DNA of 64,000 nucleotides from Halomonas sp. ALS9 (GCF_001651035.1 NZ_LXRG01000192.1:124001-188000); one strand, 5' to 3'; positions 17,538 to 27,112 are shown, counted from the stretch's first letter. The notes: generated from the sequence alone by a model not told the origin. Made by a program: numbers and translations.

Positions 17538-18479
17538 ATGGGCGTTCTCGGTGAGAACTGGTTTCTGGACGTGCGACTAAAGTTGCGCCATTTTCAGCTT
17601 TTTTTAGCGCTGGATGAGCAGCGCAATCTGCACCGTGCAGCGGATCAGCTCAACATGAGCCAACCCGCCGCCTCAAAGCTGCTCAGTGACCTCGAGGCCA
17701 ACCTGGGTATTCGGCTGTTTGATCGCCACCCACGCGGGCTAACGCCCAACTGGTATGGCGAGATTATGATTCGCCACGCCCACAGCATGCTCTCCGCGCT
17801 ACGCCATACCGGCGAGGAGTTGAATGCCCTTGGCGAAGGCAGCGCAGGCACGGTAGCGGTCGGCACCGTCATGGCTCCGGCGGTCACGCTACTGACCAGT
17901 GCCATTGAGCGGGTGCACCGTGACCGGCCAGGGCTCAAGATCAGTGTGGATGTGGATGTCAGCAAGGTGTTGGTACCGCGCCTGCTCGAAGGCGAGCTGG
18001 ATTTCGCGATAACCCGTATCCCTGCAGGCGTCGATGCCGAGCGCTTCGTATTTGAGGAAATTGGTGAGGAAGAGCTCTGCTTCGTATGCCGCCAGGGTCA
18101 TCCGTTAGCCGGTAAACAACCGCTGAGTCTGGCTGATATGGCGGGCTACCCTTGGTCCCTACAACCCCCAGGCGCGTTGATGCGTCAGCGGGTGGATAGT
18201 CTGTTTCTGCACCATCAGGTCACGCCACCGCGACAGATCGTCGATACCGCCGATCTACTGCTCTCACTGGCGCTGGTGGATAAATCCGATACCATCACGG
18301 TAACTACCCGGGAAGCCGCTGACCTGCTCTGCCCACCGCAACGTTTTCACCTGCTGCCCTTCAGCGAGACGCTCAGCGTTCAGCCCTACGGGCTGGTGAG
18401 CTTACGCCACCAGCGGCTCTCCCCGGGTGCCGCCGCGTTAATGAGCACCCTGCGGGAGATTATTGGTCAATCCAATTAA
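17538..18479 (+). CDS. LysR-family regulator, GbpR-like
   Basis: This 313-residue protein has an N-terminal winged helix (LRHFQLFLALDEQRNLHRAADQLNMSQPAASKLLSDLE, residues about 17-50) and a periplasmic-binding-like effector domain. The sequence resembles GbpR-type regulators that control chvE/araF-like sugar-uptake genes in Azospirillum and Agrobacterium. It is divergent from the epimerase-araFGH operon and probably activates it in response to L-arabinose or D-galactose. Its stop codon overlaps the stop codon of the convergent dehydratase copy B by four bases (TTAA). Confidence 0.85.
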   Translation: MGVLGENWFLDVRLKLRHFQLFLALDEQRNLHRAADQLNMSQPAASKLLSDLEANLGIRLFDRHPRGLTPNWYGEIMIRHAHSMLSALRHTGEELNALGEGSAGTVAVGTVMAPAVTLLTSAIERVHRDRPGLKISVDVDVSKVLVPRLLEGELDFAITRIPAGVDAERFVFEEIGEEELCFVCRQGHPLAGKQPLSLADMAGYPWSLQPPGALMRQRVDSLFLHHQVTPPRQIVDTADLLLSLALVDKSDTITVTTREAADLLCPPQRFHLLPFSETLSVQPYGLVSLRHQRLSPGAAALMSTLREIIGQSN

Positions 18480-20221
18480 TGCGAGTGGCGCGGCACATCA
18501 GAGCCCCGACAGCCAACCAGAAAGTCAAAATCACAGCCCTCATCGGCTTGCAGCACGCGCTCGATATACAGCTGGCGGTAGCCACCCTGGCTGGCGATCA
18601 GCGTCGATGCGGCAGTGGGGTCGCTCTCGGCTAGCCGCGAGGCCAGCTCTTCGTCGCTGATCTCCAGGTGCAGTCGACCACTTTCGCAGTCGAGTTCAAT
18701 CCAGTCGCCGTTGCGTACCGCGGCCAGCGGGCCGCCCGCAGCGGCTTCCGGGGCCACGTGCAGCACTACGGTGCCATACGCTGTGCCGCTCATGCGGGCA
18801 TCAGAGATGCGCACCATATCGGTAATCCCCTGGGCGAGGATCTTGGGCGGCAGGCCCATATTGCCGACTTCCGCCATGCCGTGATAACCCCGCGGGCCGC
18901 AGTGTTTCATGACAAGAATATCGTTGGCTTCCACGTCCAGATCCGGGTCGTTGATACGCGCTTTATAGTCGTCAAAGTCTTCAAACACCACCGCGCGGCC
19001 GCGGTGCTGCATCAGTTCGGCGGTCGCCGCCGAGGGCTTGAGCACCGCGCCGTTGGGGGCCAGGTTGCCACGCACCACGCAAATGCCACCATCCGCGGTG
19101 AGCGGATTATCCAGGGACCGGATCACCTCGTCGTTATACAGCGGCGCGTCCTTGACGTTCTCCCAAAGTGTTTTGCCGTTGACGGTTAAGGCATCCTTGA
19201 AGGGCAGCCGGTCGGCTTCGCCCAGGCGTTTAAGCACCGCAGGTAGACCACCAGCGTAGTAGAACTCTTCCATCAGAAAGCGCCCAGAGGGCTGCAGATC
19301 CACCACTGTGGGTGTACCGCGCCCTACCCGACTCCAGTCATCCAAAGTGAGATCAACGCCAATGCGACCGGCAATCGCCTTGAGGTGAATCACCGCGTTA
19401 GTGGAGCCGCCAATCGCCGCATTGGTGCGAATGGCGTTGTCGAAGGCTTCCTTGGTGAGGATTTTGGAGAGCCTCAGATCTTCGTCGACCATCTCAACGA
19501 TGCGGTTGCCGGAAAGATGCGCCAGTACGTAGCGGCGGGAATCCACCGCCGGAATCGCGGCGTTATGCGGCAGAGAGGTGCCCAACGACTCGGCCATACA
19601 GGCCATGGTAGACGCCGTGCCCATGGTGTTGCAGGTACCCGCGGAGCGGGACATGCCAGCTTCCGCGGCCATAAAGTCGTGGAGGGATATTTCCCCCGCC
19701 TTGACCTGCTCGGAGAGCTTCCACACAACGGTGCCGGAACCGATATCCTTGCCCTTGTGCTTGCCGTTGAGCATTGGCCCGCCGGTCACCACGATGGTGG
19801 GGATATCGCAGCTCGCCGCGCCCATCAGCAGCGCTGGGGTGGTTTTGTCGCAGCCTACCAGCAGCACCACCGCATCAATCGGGTTGCCGCGAATGGCTTC
19901 TTCCACGTCCATGCTCGCCAGGTTGCGGGTAAACATCGCCGTGGGGCGCAGGTTGGATTCACCGTTGGAGAACACCGGAAACTCTACCGGGTAGCCGCCC
20001 GCCTCCAGCACGCCCTGCTTCACGTGCTCCGCCAACTTGCGGAAATGCGCATTGCAGGGGGTTAGCTCCGACCAGGTATTGCAGATACCGATGATCGGCT
20101 TGCCCTGGAACTCATGGTCGGGGATACCTTGGTTTTTCATCCAGCTGCGGTACATAAAACCGTTCTTATCGGCGGTACCGAACCATTCAGCACTGCGCAA
20201 TGGACGTTGACGTTGGCCCAT
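18476..20221 (-). CDS. L-arabonate dehydratase, copy B (IlvD/Edd family)
   Basis: This 581-residue protein is nearly identical to copy A (10652-12397). Differences seen are at residues 2, 3, 7 and 12, plus a few C-terminal changes (for example ASG to ESG and GAD to GSD). The cluster cysteines at 56, 124 and 197 are intact, so both copies should be active. The DNA is a mosaic: 272 identical bases (19617-19888 against 11793-12064) beside stretches with many silent differences. It is a single gene facing a TRAP operon across a shared promoter with paired operators. AAGGAG precedes the ATG at 20221. Confidence 0.88.
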   Translation of the reverse strand: MGQRQRPLRSAEWFGTADKNGFMYRSWMKNQGIPDHEFQGKPIIGICNTWSELTPCNAHFRKLAEHVKQGVLEAGGYPVEFPVFSNGESNLRPTAMFTRNLASMDVEEAIRGNPIDAVVLLVGCDKTTPALLMGAASCDIPTIVVTGGPMLNGKHKGKDIGSGTVVWKLSEQVKAGEISLHDFMAAEAGMSRSAGTCNTMGTASTMACMAESLGTSLPHNAAIPAVDSRRYVLAHLSGNRIVEMVDEDLRLSKILTKEAFDNAIRTNAAIGGSTNAVIHLKAIAGRIGVDLTLDDWSRVGRGTPTVVDLQPSGRFLMEEFYYAGGLPAVLKRLGEADRLPFKDALTVNGKTLWENVKDAPLYNDEVIRSLDNPLTADGGICVVRGNLAPNGAVLKPSAATAELMQHRGRAVVFEDFDDYKARINDPDLDVEANDILVMKHCGPRGYHGMAEVGNMGLPPKILAQGITDMVRISDARMSGTAYGTVVLHVAPEAAAGGPLAAVRNGDWIELDCESGRLHLEISDEELASRLAESDPTAASTLIASQGGYRQLYIERVLQADEGCDFDFLVGCRGSDVPRHSH

Positions 20222-20340
20222 GAAGTTAACTCCTTGTTTTAGGTCGAAGACTGCTGACGATCTGGCGGTAGGCGTGATGTCTGCGTCGAATGCGCAAGAC
20301 ACTAAACTACCCCGCCCAGCTAGTCGACCATACAAAAGTA

Positions 20341-20374
20341 TATGTTGAACAATTGCTCTTAATGTTCAACATTA
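20341..20374. promoter_or_regulatory. Paired GntR-type operators between dehydratase B and dctP
   Basis: Two dyads are centred 20 bp apart: TGTT-G-AACA at 20343-20351 and the perfect 15-bp TAATGTT-C-AACATTA at 20360-20374. The first follows a 23-bp stretch (20329-20351) that is repeated exactly at 30865-30887 in front of the other dehydratase/dctP pair. A minus-strand TATACT (20337-20342) overlaps the first dyad, which would suit repression. Confidence 0.55.
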
Positions 20375-20432
20375 CCCTCCCGCATGGGTCATTTACCCGT
20401 TGCATCACAGCGTTAACCACCGTGTTCTCCAC

Positions 20433-20456
20433 AACGCTTTTCAAAACGATTTTCAA
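20433..20456. repeat. 12-bp tandem duplication upstream of dctP
   Basis: Units at 20433-20444 and 20445-20456 (AACGNTTTTCAA) differ at one base. It lies 25 bp before the dctP start. Confidence 0.6.
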
Positions 20457-20481
20457 AACAAGAACCTTGAGGATTAGTGCC

Positions 20482-21501
20482 ATGCTCAAATCGAAATACA
20501 GCTTGCTACTCACTGGCTCAGCCCTGCTGCTAGGCCTTTCGACGGCTCAGGCGGCCGAATACGAATGGAAATTTCAGGCGTCAGAAACCTCGGGCGAACC
20601 CAGCTTTAAGATCAAACAGGAGTGGGCAGAGAAGATCACGGCAATGACCGATGGCCGCGTCGAGATTGAGGTTATGCCGATCAACTCCGTGGTTGGCCCC
20701 ACCGAAACGCTGACCGCCGTTAGTGCAGGGATTCTGCAGGGCCATATGACCGATCCCAGCTACTTCTCCGGCCAGGATCCCGCTTTCGGCATGCTCGGCA
20801 ACCTTGTCGGCGCCTGGCAGAATCCTTACGACTTCCTGGAATACATGAAGTACGGTGGCGGTGAAGAGCTCTACAACGAATTGGTTGAGCCTTATGGTGC
20901 GCATTTGATCAGCGCAGCGACCTTTCCGTTGGAGTCAGTCCCCTCCACGGTGCCCATCGAATCCATCGCCGACTTTGAAGGGCTAAAAATCCGTGCTCCT
21001 CAAGGCATGGTATACAACATTTTCGAGCGCATTGGCGCGACGCCAGTTAACCTACCGGGTTCTGAAGTGTATACCGGCCTGGAAAAAGGCGTGATCGACG
21101 CCGCGGACTCCACGGTGCTCTCGAATAACGACGCCATGGGCCTACACGCCTTCGCCCCTTACCCGCTCTACCCAGGCTTTCACTCCATGCCCATGATCGC
21201 CGTATCGATCAATAAGGACATCTGGGATGGCCTACCCGAAGAGCTACAGTCGACGCTAAACATCGCCTTCGACGGCATGGCCTATGACCTGATTGCCCGT
21301 CTCAAAGAGCAGGATATTGAGACCCTGCAGCGGCTTCAGGAAGACCCTGACGTTCACCCCTTCGACCTTCCTGCAGAGGAACGCCGTAAGTTCCGCGCCG
21401 CAGCTGAGCAAGAGTGGCAAGAGTGGGCCGGTGAAAACGAGATGACCCAGAAGATCTATGACTCGGCGACCGCCTTTTTGCGCTCGCGCAATCTGCTCTA
21501 A
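20482..21501 (+). CDS. TRAP transporter substrate-binding protein (DctP)
   Basis: This 339-residue protein has a signal peptide ending at TAQAAEY. It is of the TakP-like DctP subgroup, with ATFPLESVPS, FEGLKIRAPQG carrying the conserved carboxylate-binding arginine, and a GLEKGVIDAAD segment. It would bind an organic acid in the periplasm for sodium-driven uptake by the two downstream membrane subunits. The start at 20482 has GAGG upstream. Co-transcription with AraD1 and the semialdehyde dehydrogenase suggests an aldonate such as L-arabonate or D-galactonate as ligand, which is an inference. Confidence 0.85.
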   Translation: MLKSKYSLLLTGSALLLGLSTAQAAEYEWKFQASETSGEPSFKIKQEWAEKITAMTDGRVEIEVMPINSVVGPTETLTAVSAGILQGHMTDPSYFSGQDPAFGMLGNLVGAWQNPYDFLEYMKYGGGEELYNELVEPYGAHLISAATFPLESVPSTVPIESIADFEGLKIRAPQGMVYNIFERIGATPVNLPGSEVYTGLEKGVIDAADSTVLSNNDAMGLHAFAPYPLYPGFHSMPMIAVSINKDIWDGLPEELQSTLNIAFDGMAYDLIARLKEQDIETLQRLQEDPDVHPFDLPAEERRKFRAAAEQEWQEWAGENEMTQKIYDSATAFLRSRNLL

Positions 21502-21545
21502 CTGTTTGCTCTCTGCTCTCAACTCGGCTTCATTAACCTAACCAA

Positions 21546-21575
21546 CGCATCGCTCGGGACTCCCCGAGCGATGCG
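21546..21575 (+). terminator. Intercistronic hairpin between dctP and dctQ
   Basis: A perfect 13-bp stem (21546-21558 with 21563-21575) has a 4-base loop and lacks a T-run. It probably limits read-through or protects the dctP message so that binding protein exceeds permease. Confidence 0.65.
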
Positions 21576-21589
21576 CGTAGAGTCGCGCC

Positions 21590-22201
21590 ATGTCTCAGAA
21601 AATTCCTGACAAGCAATACCGCTCTCCTCCCACCCATGACCTTCCCGAGATTCTCGAAACGGTTGAGGAGATAGCGCCTGAACGCAATGCCTTAGACCGC
21701 TTGATTGCACGGGGCGGCCGGGCCGTTTCCTGGTTGGTGCTGGTGGCAATGGGTATCAGTGTCGTTGAGGTCTTTATGCGCTACGGTTTCAATAACCCGA
21801 CCTCCTGGGTACACGAAACCGTGGTGTTTCTGATCGCGGTTATCTTTGTGCTTGGCGGCCCAGCGGCCATGGCACGCAATAGCCATATTCGCGTCAAGGT
21901 GCTTTACGACAGCGCCGGGCCAACACTGAAGTGCTGGATGGATCGCTTCAACGACCTGCTCACGCTGATTTTTTGCTTGTCGATGAGTTATGCCGCTTTC
22001 CATATGTTCTGGGGAGCGTCGCATAACCCGCTTGGCGAGTGGTCGCTGGAGCGCTCCGGTACCTCTTGGAATCCGCCCTTTCCCGCCATGGTCAAGGGCA
22101 TGATTCTGTTTGCCTTGGCGCTGATGACACTGCAGGCCGTACTGCATTTATGGCAGTCGATTAAGGCGAAGCCCCGTAACGGCACCGAGGAGACGCGCTG
22201 A
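21590..22201 (+). CDS. TRAP transporter small permease (DctQ)
   Basis: This 203-residue protein has four predicted membrane segments, starting around AVSWLVLVAMGISVVEVF, and a long polar N-terminus of about 40 residues. The family pattern N-x-x-x-WVHE-x-VVFLIAVIFVLGGPAAMARNSHIRV is clear. It pairs with DctM to form the membrane part of the TRAP importer. Its stop codon overlaps the start of dctM by one base (TGATG). No obvious ribosome binding site precedes the ATG. Confidence 0.85.
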   Translation: MSQKIPDKQYRSPPTHDLPEILETVEEIAPERNALDRLIARGGRAVSWLVLVAMGISVVEVFMRYGFNNPTSWVHETVVFLIAVIFVLGGPAAMARNSHIRVKVLYDSAGPTLKCWMDRFNDLLTLIFCLSMSYAAFHMFWGASHNPLGEWSLERSGTSWNPPFPAMVKGMILFALALMTLQAVLHLWQSIKAKPRNGTEETR

Positions 22202-23502
22202 TGGATATTTCAACCGCAACGATCCTCATGGTAGGGGCGATTTTCGCGCTGCTGGTCACCGGTTTGCCGCTGGCGTTTATCACCGGCTTGGTGGCCATGG
22301 CCTTCACCTTCGGCTGGTTCGGTGAGGCGGCACTGCCGCTGGTCACCAGCCGTGTCTATGGGTTTATCACCGAGTATTCGCTGGTGGCGGTGCCCATGTT
22401 TGTGTTGATGGCATCTCTGTTGGATCGATCCGGCATCGCCAAGGATCTATTCAACGCCATGCGCGTTTTCGCTGGCCGCTTGCCAGGTGGTGTAGCGGTG
22501 CAGACCATCGTAGTAGCGTTCTTCCTGGCCGCCCTCTCAGGCATCATTGGCGGGGAGATCGTCCTGCTAGGGATTCTGGCACTGCCGCAAATGCTCCGCC
22601 TCGGCTACGATAAATACCTCTCCATTGGGGTGGTGTGCGCCGGTGGCGCCCTGGGCACCATGATGCCGCCCTCTATCGTGCTGATTATCTACGGCCTGAT
22701 CGCCAGCGTATCTATTGCCGACCTGTTCGCCGCGGCCGTTACCCCAGCGGTAATTTTGATGGGCTCCTACATTGCCTATGTGCTGGTACGCTGCCTGAGG
22801 AACCCCGCACTAGGGCCACCGCTGGATAAAAATGCGCAAGATAACCCCTTTGCCACCAAGCTAGATGCGGTCAAAGCCATTTTGCTGCCGGGACTGATTG
22901 CCTTTTTAGTCTTGGGTACTATCTACGGCGGTGTCGCCTCGGTCACCGAAGCAGCGGCCATGGGCGTCTTCGGCGTACTGCTCGCCACCATTGTGCGCGG
23001 CGAATTCACCCCCGGCATGCTGCACCATAGCCTGGGCCAGACCTTAAATACCTGCGGCATGATCATCTGGATCGGCATTGGCGCCGCCGCCCTGGTGGGC
23101 GTCTATAACCTGATGGGCGGCAACCGCTTTGTGTCGAGCTTGATTCTCGGACTCGACGTCGCGCCGATTGTGATCATTCTGGTTATGATGGCGATCATGC
23201 TGGTGCTGGGGCTATTCCTAGATTGGATCGGGATCGCCATGCTGGCCCTGCCGATCTTTCTGCCCATCGTTATTCAGCTGGGCTTCGACCCGATCTGGTT
23301 CGGTATTCTGTTCGCCGTGAACATGCAGGTATCGTTTCTTTCACCGCCCTTTGGGCCCGCCGCCTTCTACCTTAAAAGCGTGGCACCGCCGGATATCAGC
23401 CTGAAGGATATCTATCTTTCCGTGCTTCCCTTTATGGCCATTCAGCTGTGTGTCCTTGCGGCGCTATTGATGTGGCCGCAACTGGCCATTTGGCCACTAT
23501 GA
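22201..23502 (+). CDS. TRAP transporter large permease (DctM)
   Basis: This 433-residue integral membrane protein has about twelve hydrophobic segments. Typical DctM motifs are present: LVAVPMFVLMASLLDRSG near residue 60, and GGALGTMMPPSIVLIIYGLIA near residue 150. The C-terminal half reads LDWIGIAMLALPIFLPI and NMQVSFLSPPFGPAAFYL. It is the ion-coupled transport subunit. It is translationally coupled to dctQ and is followed within 45 bp by the AraD1 gene. Confidence 0.9.
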   Translation: MDISTATILMVGAIFALLVTGLPLAFITGLVAMAFTFGWFGEAALPLVTSRVYGFITEYSLVAVPMFVLMASLLDRSGIAKDLFNAMRVFAGRLPGGVAVQTIVVAFFLAALSGIIGGEIVLLGILALPQMLRLGYDKYLSIGVVCAGGALGTMMPPSIVLIIYGLIASVSIADLFAAAVTPAVILMGSYIAYVLVRCLRNPALGPPLDKNAQDNPFATKLDAVKAILLPGLIAFLVLGTIYGGVASVTEAAAMGVFGVLLATIVRGEFTPGMLHHSLGQTLNTCGMIIWIGIGAAALVGVYNLMGGNRFVSSLILGLDVAPIVIILVMMAIMLVLGLFLDWIGIAMLALPIFLPIVIQLGFDPIWFGILFAVNMQVSFLSPPFGPAAFYLKSVAPPDISLKDIYLSVLPFMAIQLCVLAALLMWPQLAIWPL

Positions 23503-23546
23503 TGACCGCTACACTATTGACTGACACTCTGCATAAGGAGGTCGCC

Positions 23547-24533
23547 ATGCGACTGATTCAGTGTGACCACCAGGGCCAGGTTCGCGCCGCCCTGGTCGAG
23601 AGCGAAGAGCAGGTCCAACTGCTCGACTGTGACACCTACACGTTGGCCAGCCGGGCGATTAGCGCCGGTAAGCCACTTAGCGAGATAGTGACGGAAGCGC
23701 TGACCGACACCCATCTCGATTACCAAGCGCTGGTCGACGCTAAGCGCCTGTTACCCCCGCTGACGCATAGCAACCCGGCGCACTGCCTGGTGACCGGCAC
23801 TGGCCTTACCCACCTGGGTAGTGCCGATACCCGCTCGGCGATGCACGCGAAAGCTCAAGCTGCGGAAGAAGACATGACCGACTCCATGCGCATGTTCAAG
23901 CTAGGGGTGGAAGGCGGCAAGCCCGAAGCAGGCCAACTAGGCGCGCAGCCGGAGTGGTTCTACAAGGGCGATGGCCAGTGCGTGGTAGCGCCGGAAGCAG
24001 CGATCCCCTCCCCCGCCTTCGCCGAAGATGCGGGCGAGGAGCCCGAGCTGGCTGGGCTCTACGTGATTGGCAATGATGGCCAACCCTGGCGAGTCGGCTA
24101 CGCGTTGGGTAACGAGTTCTCTGACCACGTCACCGAGCGCTTCAACTACCTGTGGCTGGCCCACTCCAAGCTACGCGCCTGCAGCTTTGGGCCCGAACTG
24201 TTGATCGGCGAACTGCCAGCCCATCTGGAAGGCACCAGCCGCATCCAGCGCAGTGGCGAAACAGTCTGGGAAAAACCTTTTTTAACCGGCGAGGCCAATA
24301 TGGCCCATAGCCTGGCTAACCTGGAGTATCACCACTTTAAATACGAAGGGTTCCGCCGCCCCGGCGATGTGCATGTGCACTTTTTCGGCACCGCAACACT
24401 GAGCTTTGCCGACGGCATCAAGGTGCGCGAAGGCGATCGCTTTGAGATCAACATCCATGAATTTGGCCGCGCTCTGCGCAACCCGCTAAGGGTGGAAGCA
24501 GACGCCCCGGCCATCAGCGTGAAAGCGCTTTAA
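23547..24533 (+). CDS. AraD1/GguC-family 2-keto-3-deoxy-L-arabonate dehydratase
   Basis: This 328-residue protein is of the fumarylacetoacetate hydrolase superfamily. Metal-site features are seen in [22 protein letters not shown] and [11 protein letters not shown]. The end [19 protein letters not shown] is typical of GguC/AraD1 proteins next to arabinose genes. The expected reaction is dehydration of 2-keto-3-deoxy-L-arabonate to alpha-ketoglutarate semialdehyde. AAGGAGG just before 23547 decides the start over the longer GTG frame at 23448, which would overlap dctM. The semialdehyde dehydrogenase follows by 46 bp, the next pathway step. Confidence 0.82.
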   Translation: MRLIQCDHQGQVRAALVESEEQVQLLDCDTYTLASRAISAGKPLSEIVTEALTDTHLDYQALVDAKRLLPPLTHSNPAHCLVTGTGLTHLGSADTRSAMHAKAQAAEEDMTDSMRMFKLGVEGGKPEAGQLGAQPEWFYKGDGQCVVAPEAAIPSPAFAEDAGEEPELAGLYVIGNDGQPWRVGYALGNEFSDHVTERFNYLWLAHSKLRACSFGPELLIGELPAHLEGTSRIQRSGETVWEKPFLTGEANMAHSLANLEYHHFKYEGFRRPGDVHVHFFGTATLSFADGIKVREGDRFEINIHEFGRALRNPLRVEADAPAISVKAL

Positions 24534-24579
24534 CACCCGCATTTTTACACCTGAACTTTTACCACCCACAGGAGGTTGT

Positions 24580-26154
24580 ATGACTCTGGAAGGCAAACTA
24601 CTTATTGGCCAGCAGGCCATCAGCGGTAAACAGGCGGACATTCAAGCCGTCAATCCCGCCACTGGCGAGACATTGGCTCCCGTCTACCCCGGCGGCGGCA
24701 AAGCGGAAGTCGAGCAAGCGTGTGAACTTGCCGAAGCAGCGTACGCCACTTACCGCGAAACCTCGCTTGAAGACCGGGCCGTGTTCCTGGAAACCATCGC
24801 TAGCGAGATCGAGGCCATCGGCGAAGAGCTAACCGAGCGAGGGGTTGCCGAAACCGGCCTCCCCGAAGCTCGCCTACAGGGCGAACGTGGCCGCACCTGC
24901 GGTCAGCTACGCTTGTTCGCCAATGTGGTTCGGGCAGGCGAGTGGCTCGATGTGCGCATCGACCCCGCCCTGCCTGATCGTGAACCGATGCCGCGCGTCG
25001 ATCTGCGCCAGCGGCATATCGGCCTGGGCCCGGTAGCGGTATTTGGCGCCAGCAACTTCCCGCTGGCCTTTAGTGTGGCCGGTGGCGATACCGCTTCGGC
25101 GCTGGCCGCGGGTTGCCCGGTCGTGGTCAAGGGCCACTCTGCTCACCCCGGTACTTCCGAGCTGGTGGGTCGTGCGATTCAACGCGCCGTTGCCAAGTGC
25201 AACCTGCCTGAAGGCGTTTTCTCACTGCTGTTTGGTTCGGGCAAAGAGATCGGCCAGGCGCTGGTCGCCGATCCGCGCATCCAGGCAGTGGGCTTTACCG
25301 GTTCACGCGGCGGCGGCACGGCGCTAATGGCCACCGCCCAAGCGCGGCCGCAGCCGATCCCGGTTTACGCTGAGATGAGCTCCATCAACCCGGTGTTCCT
25401 GCTGCCGGAAGCGCTCAAAGCGCGCGGCAAAGCTATCGCCGAAGGCTTTGTTGGCTCGCTCAATATGGGCGCCGGGCAGTTCTGTACCAACCCAGGGCTG
25501 GTGATTGCGGTTCAGGGCCCAGAGCTGGACGCCTTTGTTGAAGCGGCCGGTGAAGGGGTCAAAGGCAGCGCCGCCCAAACCATGCTCACACCGGGCATTC
25601 ACGACGCCTACCAGCAGGGCGTTGATCGACTCGCCAACCACGCCAAGGTCACCGAAGTGGCTCGTGGCCAGGCAGGCGAGACGGCGAACCCTTGCCAAGC
25701 GGGGCTGTTCATTACCCAGGCCGAAGCGTTTCTCAACGAACCCGCCCTCCAGGAAGAGGTGTTTGGTTCGACTTCATTGGTGATTGCCTGTGCTGACACC
25801 CAGGAAGTGGCGAAGGTCGCCGCCCAGCTCGAAGGTCAGCTCACCATTACGCTACAGATGGATGACGGCGACCTGGCGACCGCCAAGCAACTGCTGCCCA
25901 CCCTGGAGCGCAAGGCGGGGCGGATCCTGGCTAACGGCTGGCCAACCGGTGTAGAAGTGTGCCACGCCATGGTGCATGGCGGGCCTTATCCGGCGACGTC
26001 GGACTCCCGCACGACCTCCGTGGGCAGCGCGGCGATTTTCCGCTTCCTGCGCCCGGTGTGCTACCAGGCGCTGCCGGAAGGATTACTGCCCGAAGCGATT
26101 CTCGACGGTAACCCCTATGGGGTATCCCGTTTGGTCGATGGCAAGCGTGAATAA
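24580..26154 (+). CDS. Alpha-ketoglutarate semialdehyde (2,5-dioxovalerate) dehydrogenase
   Basis: This 524-residue aldehyde dehydrogenase oxidises alpha-ketoglutarate semialdehyde to alpha-ketoglutarate, the last step of the Weimberg-type pentose pathways. It has the cofactor region [45 protein letters not shown], the catalytic glutamate in YAEMSSINP, and the catalytic cysteine in [10 protein letters not shown]. The FCTNPG form and the late [10 protein letters not shown] are characteristic of this subfamily, not of betaine aldehyde dehydrogenases. AGGAGG precedes the start. It is the only such enzyme in the window and could serve both the L-arabinose and D-xylose routes. Confidence 0.9.
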   Translation: MTLEGKLLIGQQAISGKQADIQAVNPATGETLAPVYPGGGKAEVEQACELAEAAYATYRETSLEDRAVFLETIASEIEAIGEELTERGVAETGLPEARLQGERGRTCGQLRLFANVVRAGEWLDVRIDPALPDREPMPRVDLRQRHIGLGPVAVFGASNFPLAFSVAGGDTASALAAGCPVVVKGHSAHPGTSELVGRAIQRAVAKCNLPEGVFSLLFGSGKEIGQALVADPRIQAVGFTGSRGGGTALMATAQARPQPIPVYAEMSSINPVFLLPEALKARGKAIAEGFVGSLNMGAGQFCTNPGLVIAVQGPELDAFVEAAGEGVKGSAAQTMLTPGIHDAYQQGVDRLANHAKVTEVARGQAGETANPCQAGLFITQAEAFLNEPALQEEVFGSTSLVIACADTQEVAKVAAQLEGQLTITLQMDDGDLATAKQLLPTLERKAGRILANGWPTGVEVCHAMVHGGPYPATSDSRTTSVGSAAIFRFLRPVCYQALPEGLLPEAILDGNPYGVSRLVDGKRE

Positions 26155-26173
26155 ACGAGCGTCACTTGAGACG

Positions 26174-27112
26174 TTACTCGATAAAGGCGTCGGTGGTTTC
26201 ACGATGACCGTATAAAAACGCATCGGCGACTTGGCGCAGCGGGGCAACATCCACCTCGCTGCGTTTGTTTGCGATCAACTCGCCAAAACGCGCGTAGAGA
26301 CCTTGATACTCGCGCTCTTCAGCGTCGATGACAACGGCATCGTCAATCACTAAACGACAGCCGCCCTGGGTAAGGCTCAGGCGGCTTCCATCGCTGTCGA
26401 TATGCATATCCCAGGTAGGTGGGCCGGGTTGACGAAAGTCAAAATCAGCCTCAATCGTCGCACCTTCCGGGTCGGTGAAAGAGAGTTCCGCTGCAATGGG
26501 GGTTTGCGCGTTACTGGGTACCTGCAGCCGTGCTTTTTGCAGGAAAAATGGCTGCGGTAAAATAGCGGTGGCAATCGACAGCGCGTTAATACCCGGATCA
26601 AATACGCCCATGCCACCGGGCTGCCAGATCCACGCCTGACCTGGATGCCATACCCGCACATCCTCCTTCCACACGATCTCCACCCGCTGCACTTGACGCT
26701 CACTCAACCACTGCTGTGCGTGAGCCACGCCGGGGGCAAACCGCGAGTGCCAGGCGGCAAACAGGCTGACGCCTTGCTGCTTAGCGCAGGCAATCAAGTC
26801 CTCCACTTCGCTTAGCGTCGCCCCTGGCGGCTTTTCCAGCAGCACGTGCTTGCCGCGCAGAAGCGCTGCCCGCGCCTGGGAGTAGCGCAGGTGGGTTGGC
26901 GTGCAGATAGCGACGGCGTCGATATCTGGATGAGCATCAAGCATCGCTTCCAGACCTTGGTAACCCGGCACATCAGGTAGCGACGCATAAGGATCCGCCG
27001 TGGCGATCAGTTGGCAGTTTGGGGTAGCGGCTATCGCCGGGAGGTGCTGGTCGCGGACAATTTTGCCCACGCCCACCAGGCCGAGTGTAAAGCCAGAGTT
27101 GGAATCAGACAT
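26174..27112 (-). CDS. L-arabinose/D-galactose 1-dehydrogenase (Gfo/Idh/MocA family)
   Basis: This 312-residue protein has the Rossmann motif GLVGVGKIVRDQH (residues 11-23) and EKPPGAT, the family lysine-proline signature. The stretches AWHSRFAPG, WKEDVRVWHPGQAW and GVFDPGINALSI match Pseudomonas D-galactose dehydrogenase and Azospirillum L-arabinose 1-dehydrogenase as I recall them. It would oxidise C1 of the sugar to the lactone. It is convergent with the semialdehyde dehydrogenase and in line with the GntR gene upstream. The ribosome binding site is weak. Confidence 0.85.
   Translation of the reverse strand: MSDSNSGFTLGLVGVGKIVRDQHLPAIAATPNCQLIATADPYASLPDVPGYQGLEAMLDAHPDIDAVAICTPTHLRYSQARAALLRGKHVLLEKPPGATLSEVEDLIACAKQQGVSLFAAWHSRFAPGVAHAQQWLSERQVQRVEIVWKEDVRVWHPGQAWIWQPGGMGVFDPGINALSIATAILPQPFFLQKARLQVPSNAQTPIAAELSFTDPEGATIEADFDFRQPGPPTWDMHIDSDGSRLSLTQGGCRLVIDDAVVIDAEEREYQGLYARFGELIANKRSEVDVAPLRQVADAFLYGHRETTDAFIE

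Noticed and set aside
20290..20481. N-terminal extension of the TRAP binding protein from 20290
   Set aside because: The extension crosses the operator and lacks a ribosome binding site. The ATG at 20482 gives a normal signal peptide.
23448..23546. N-terminal extension of the AraD1-type protein overlapping dctM
   Set aside because: The AAGGAGG site directly before 23547 and the family N-terminus MRLIQ set the start.
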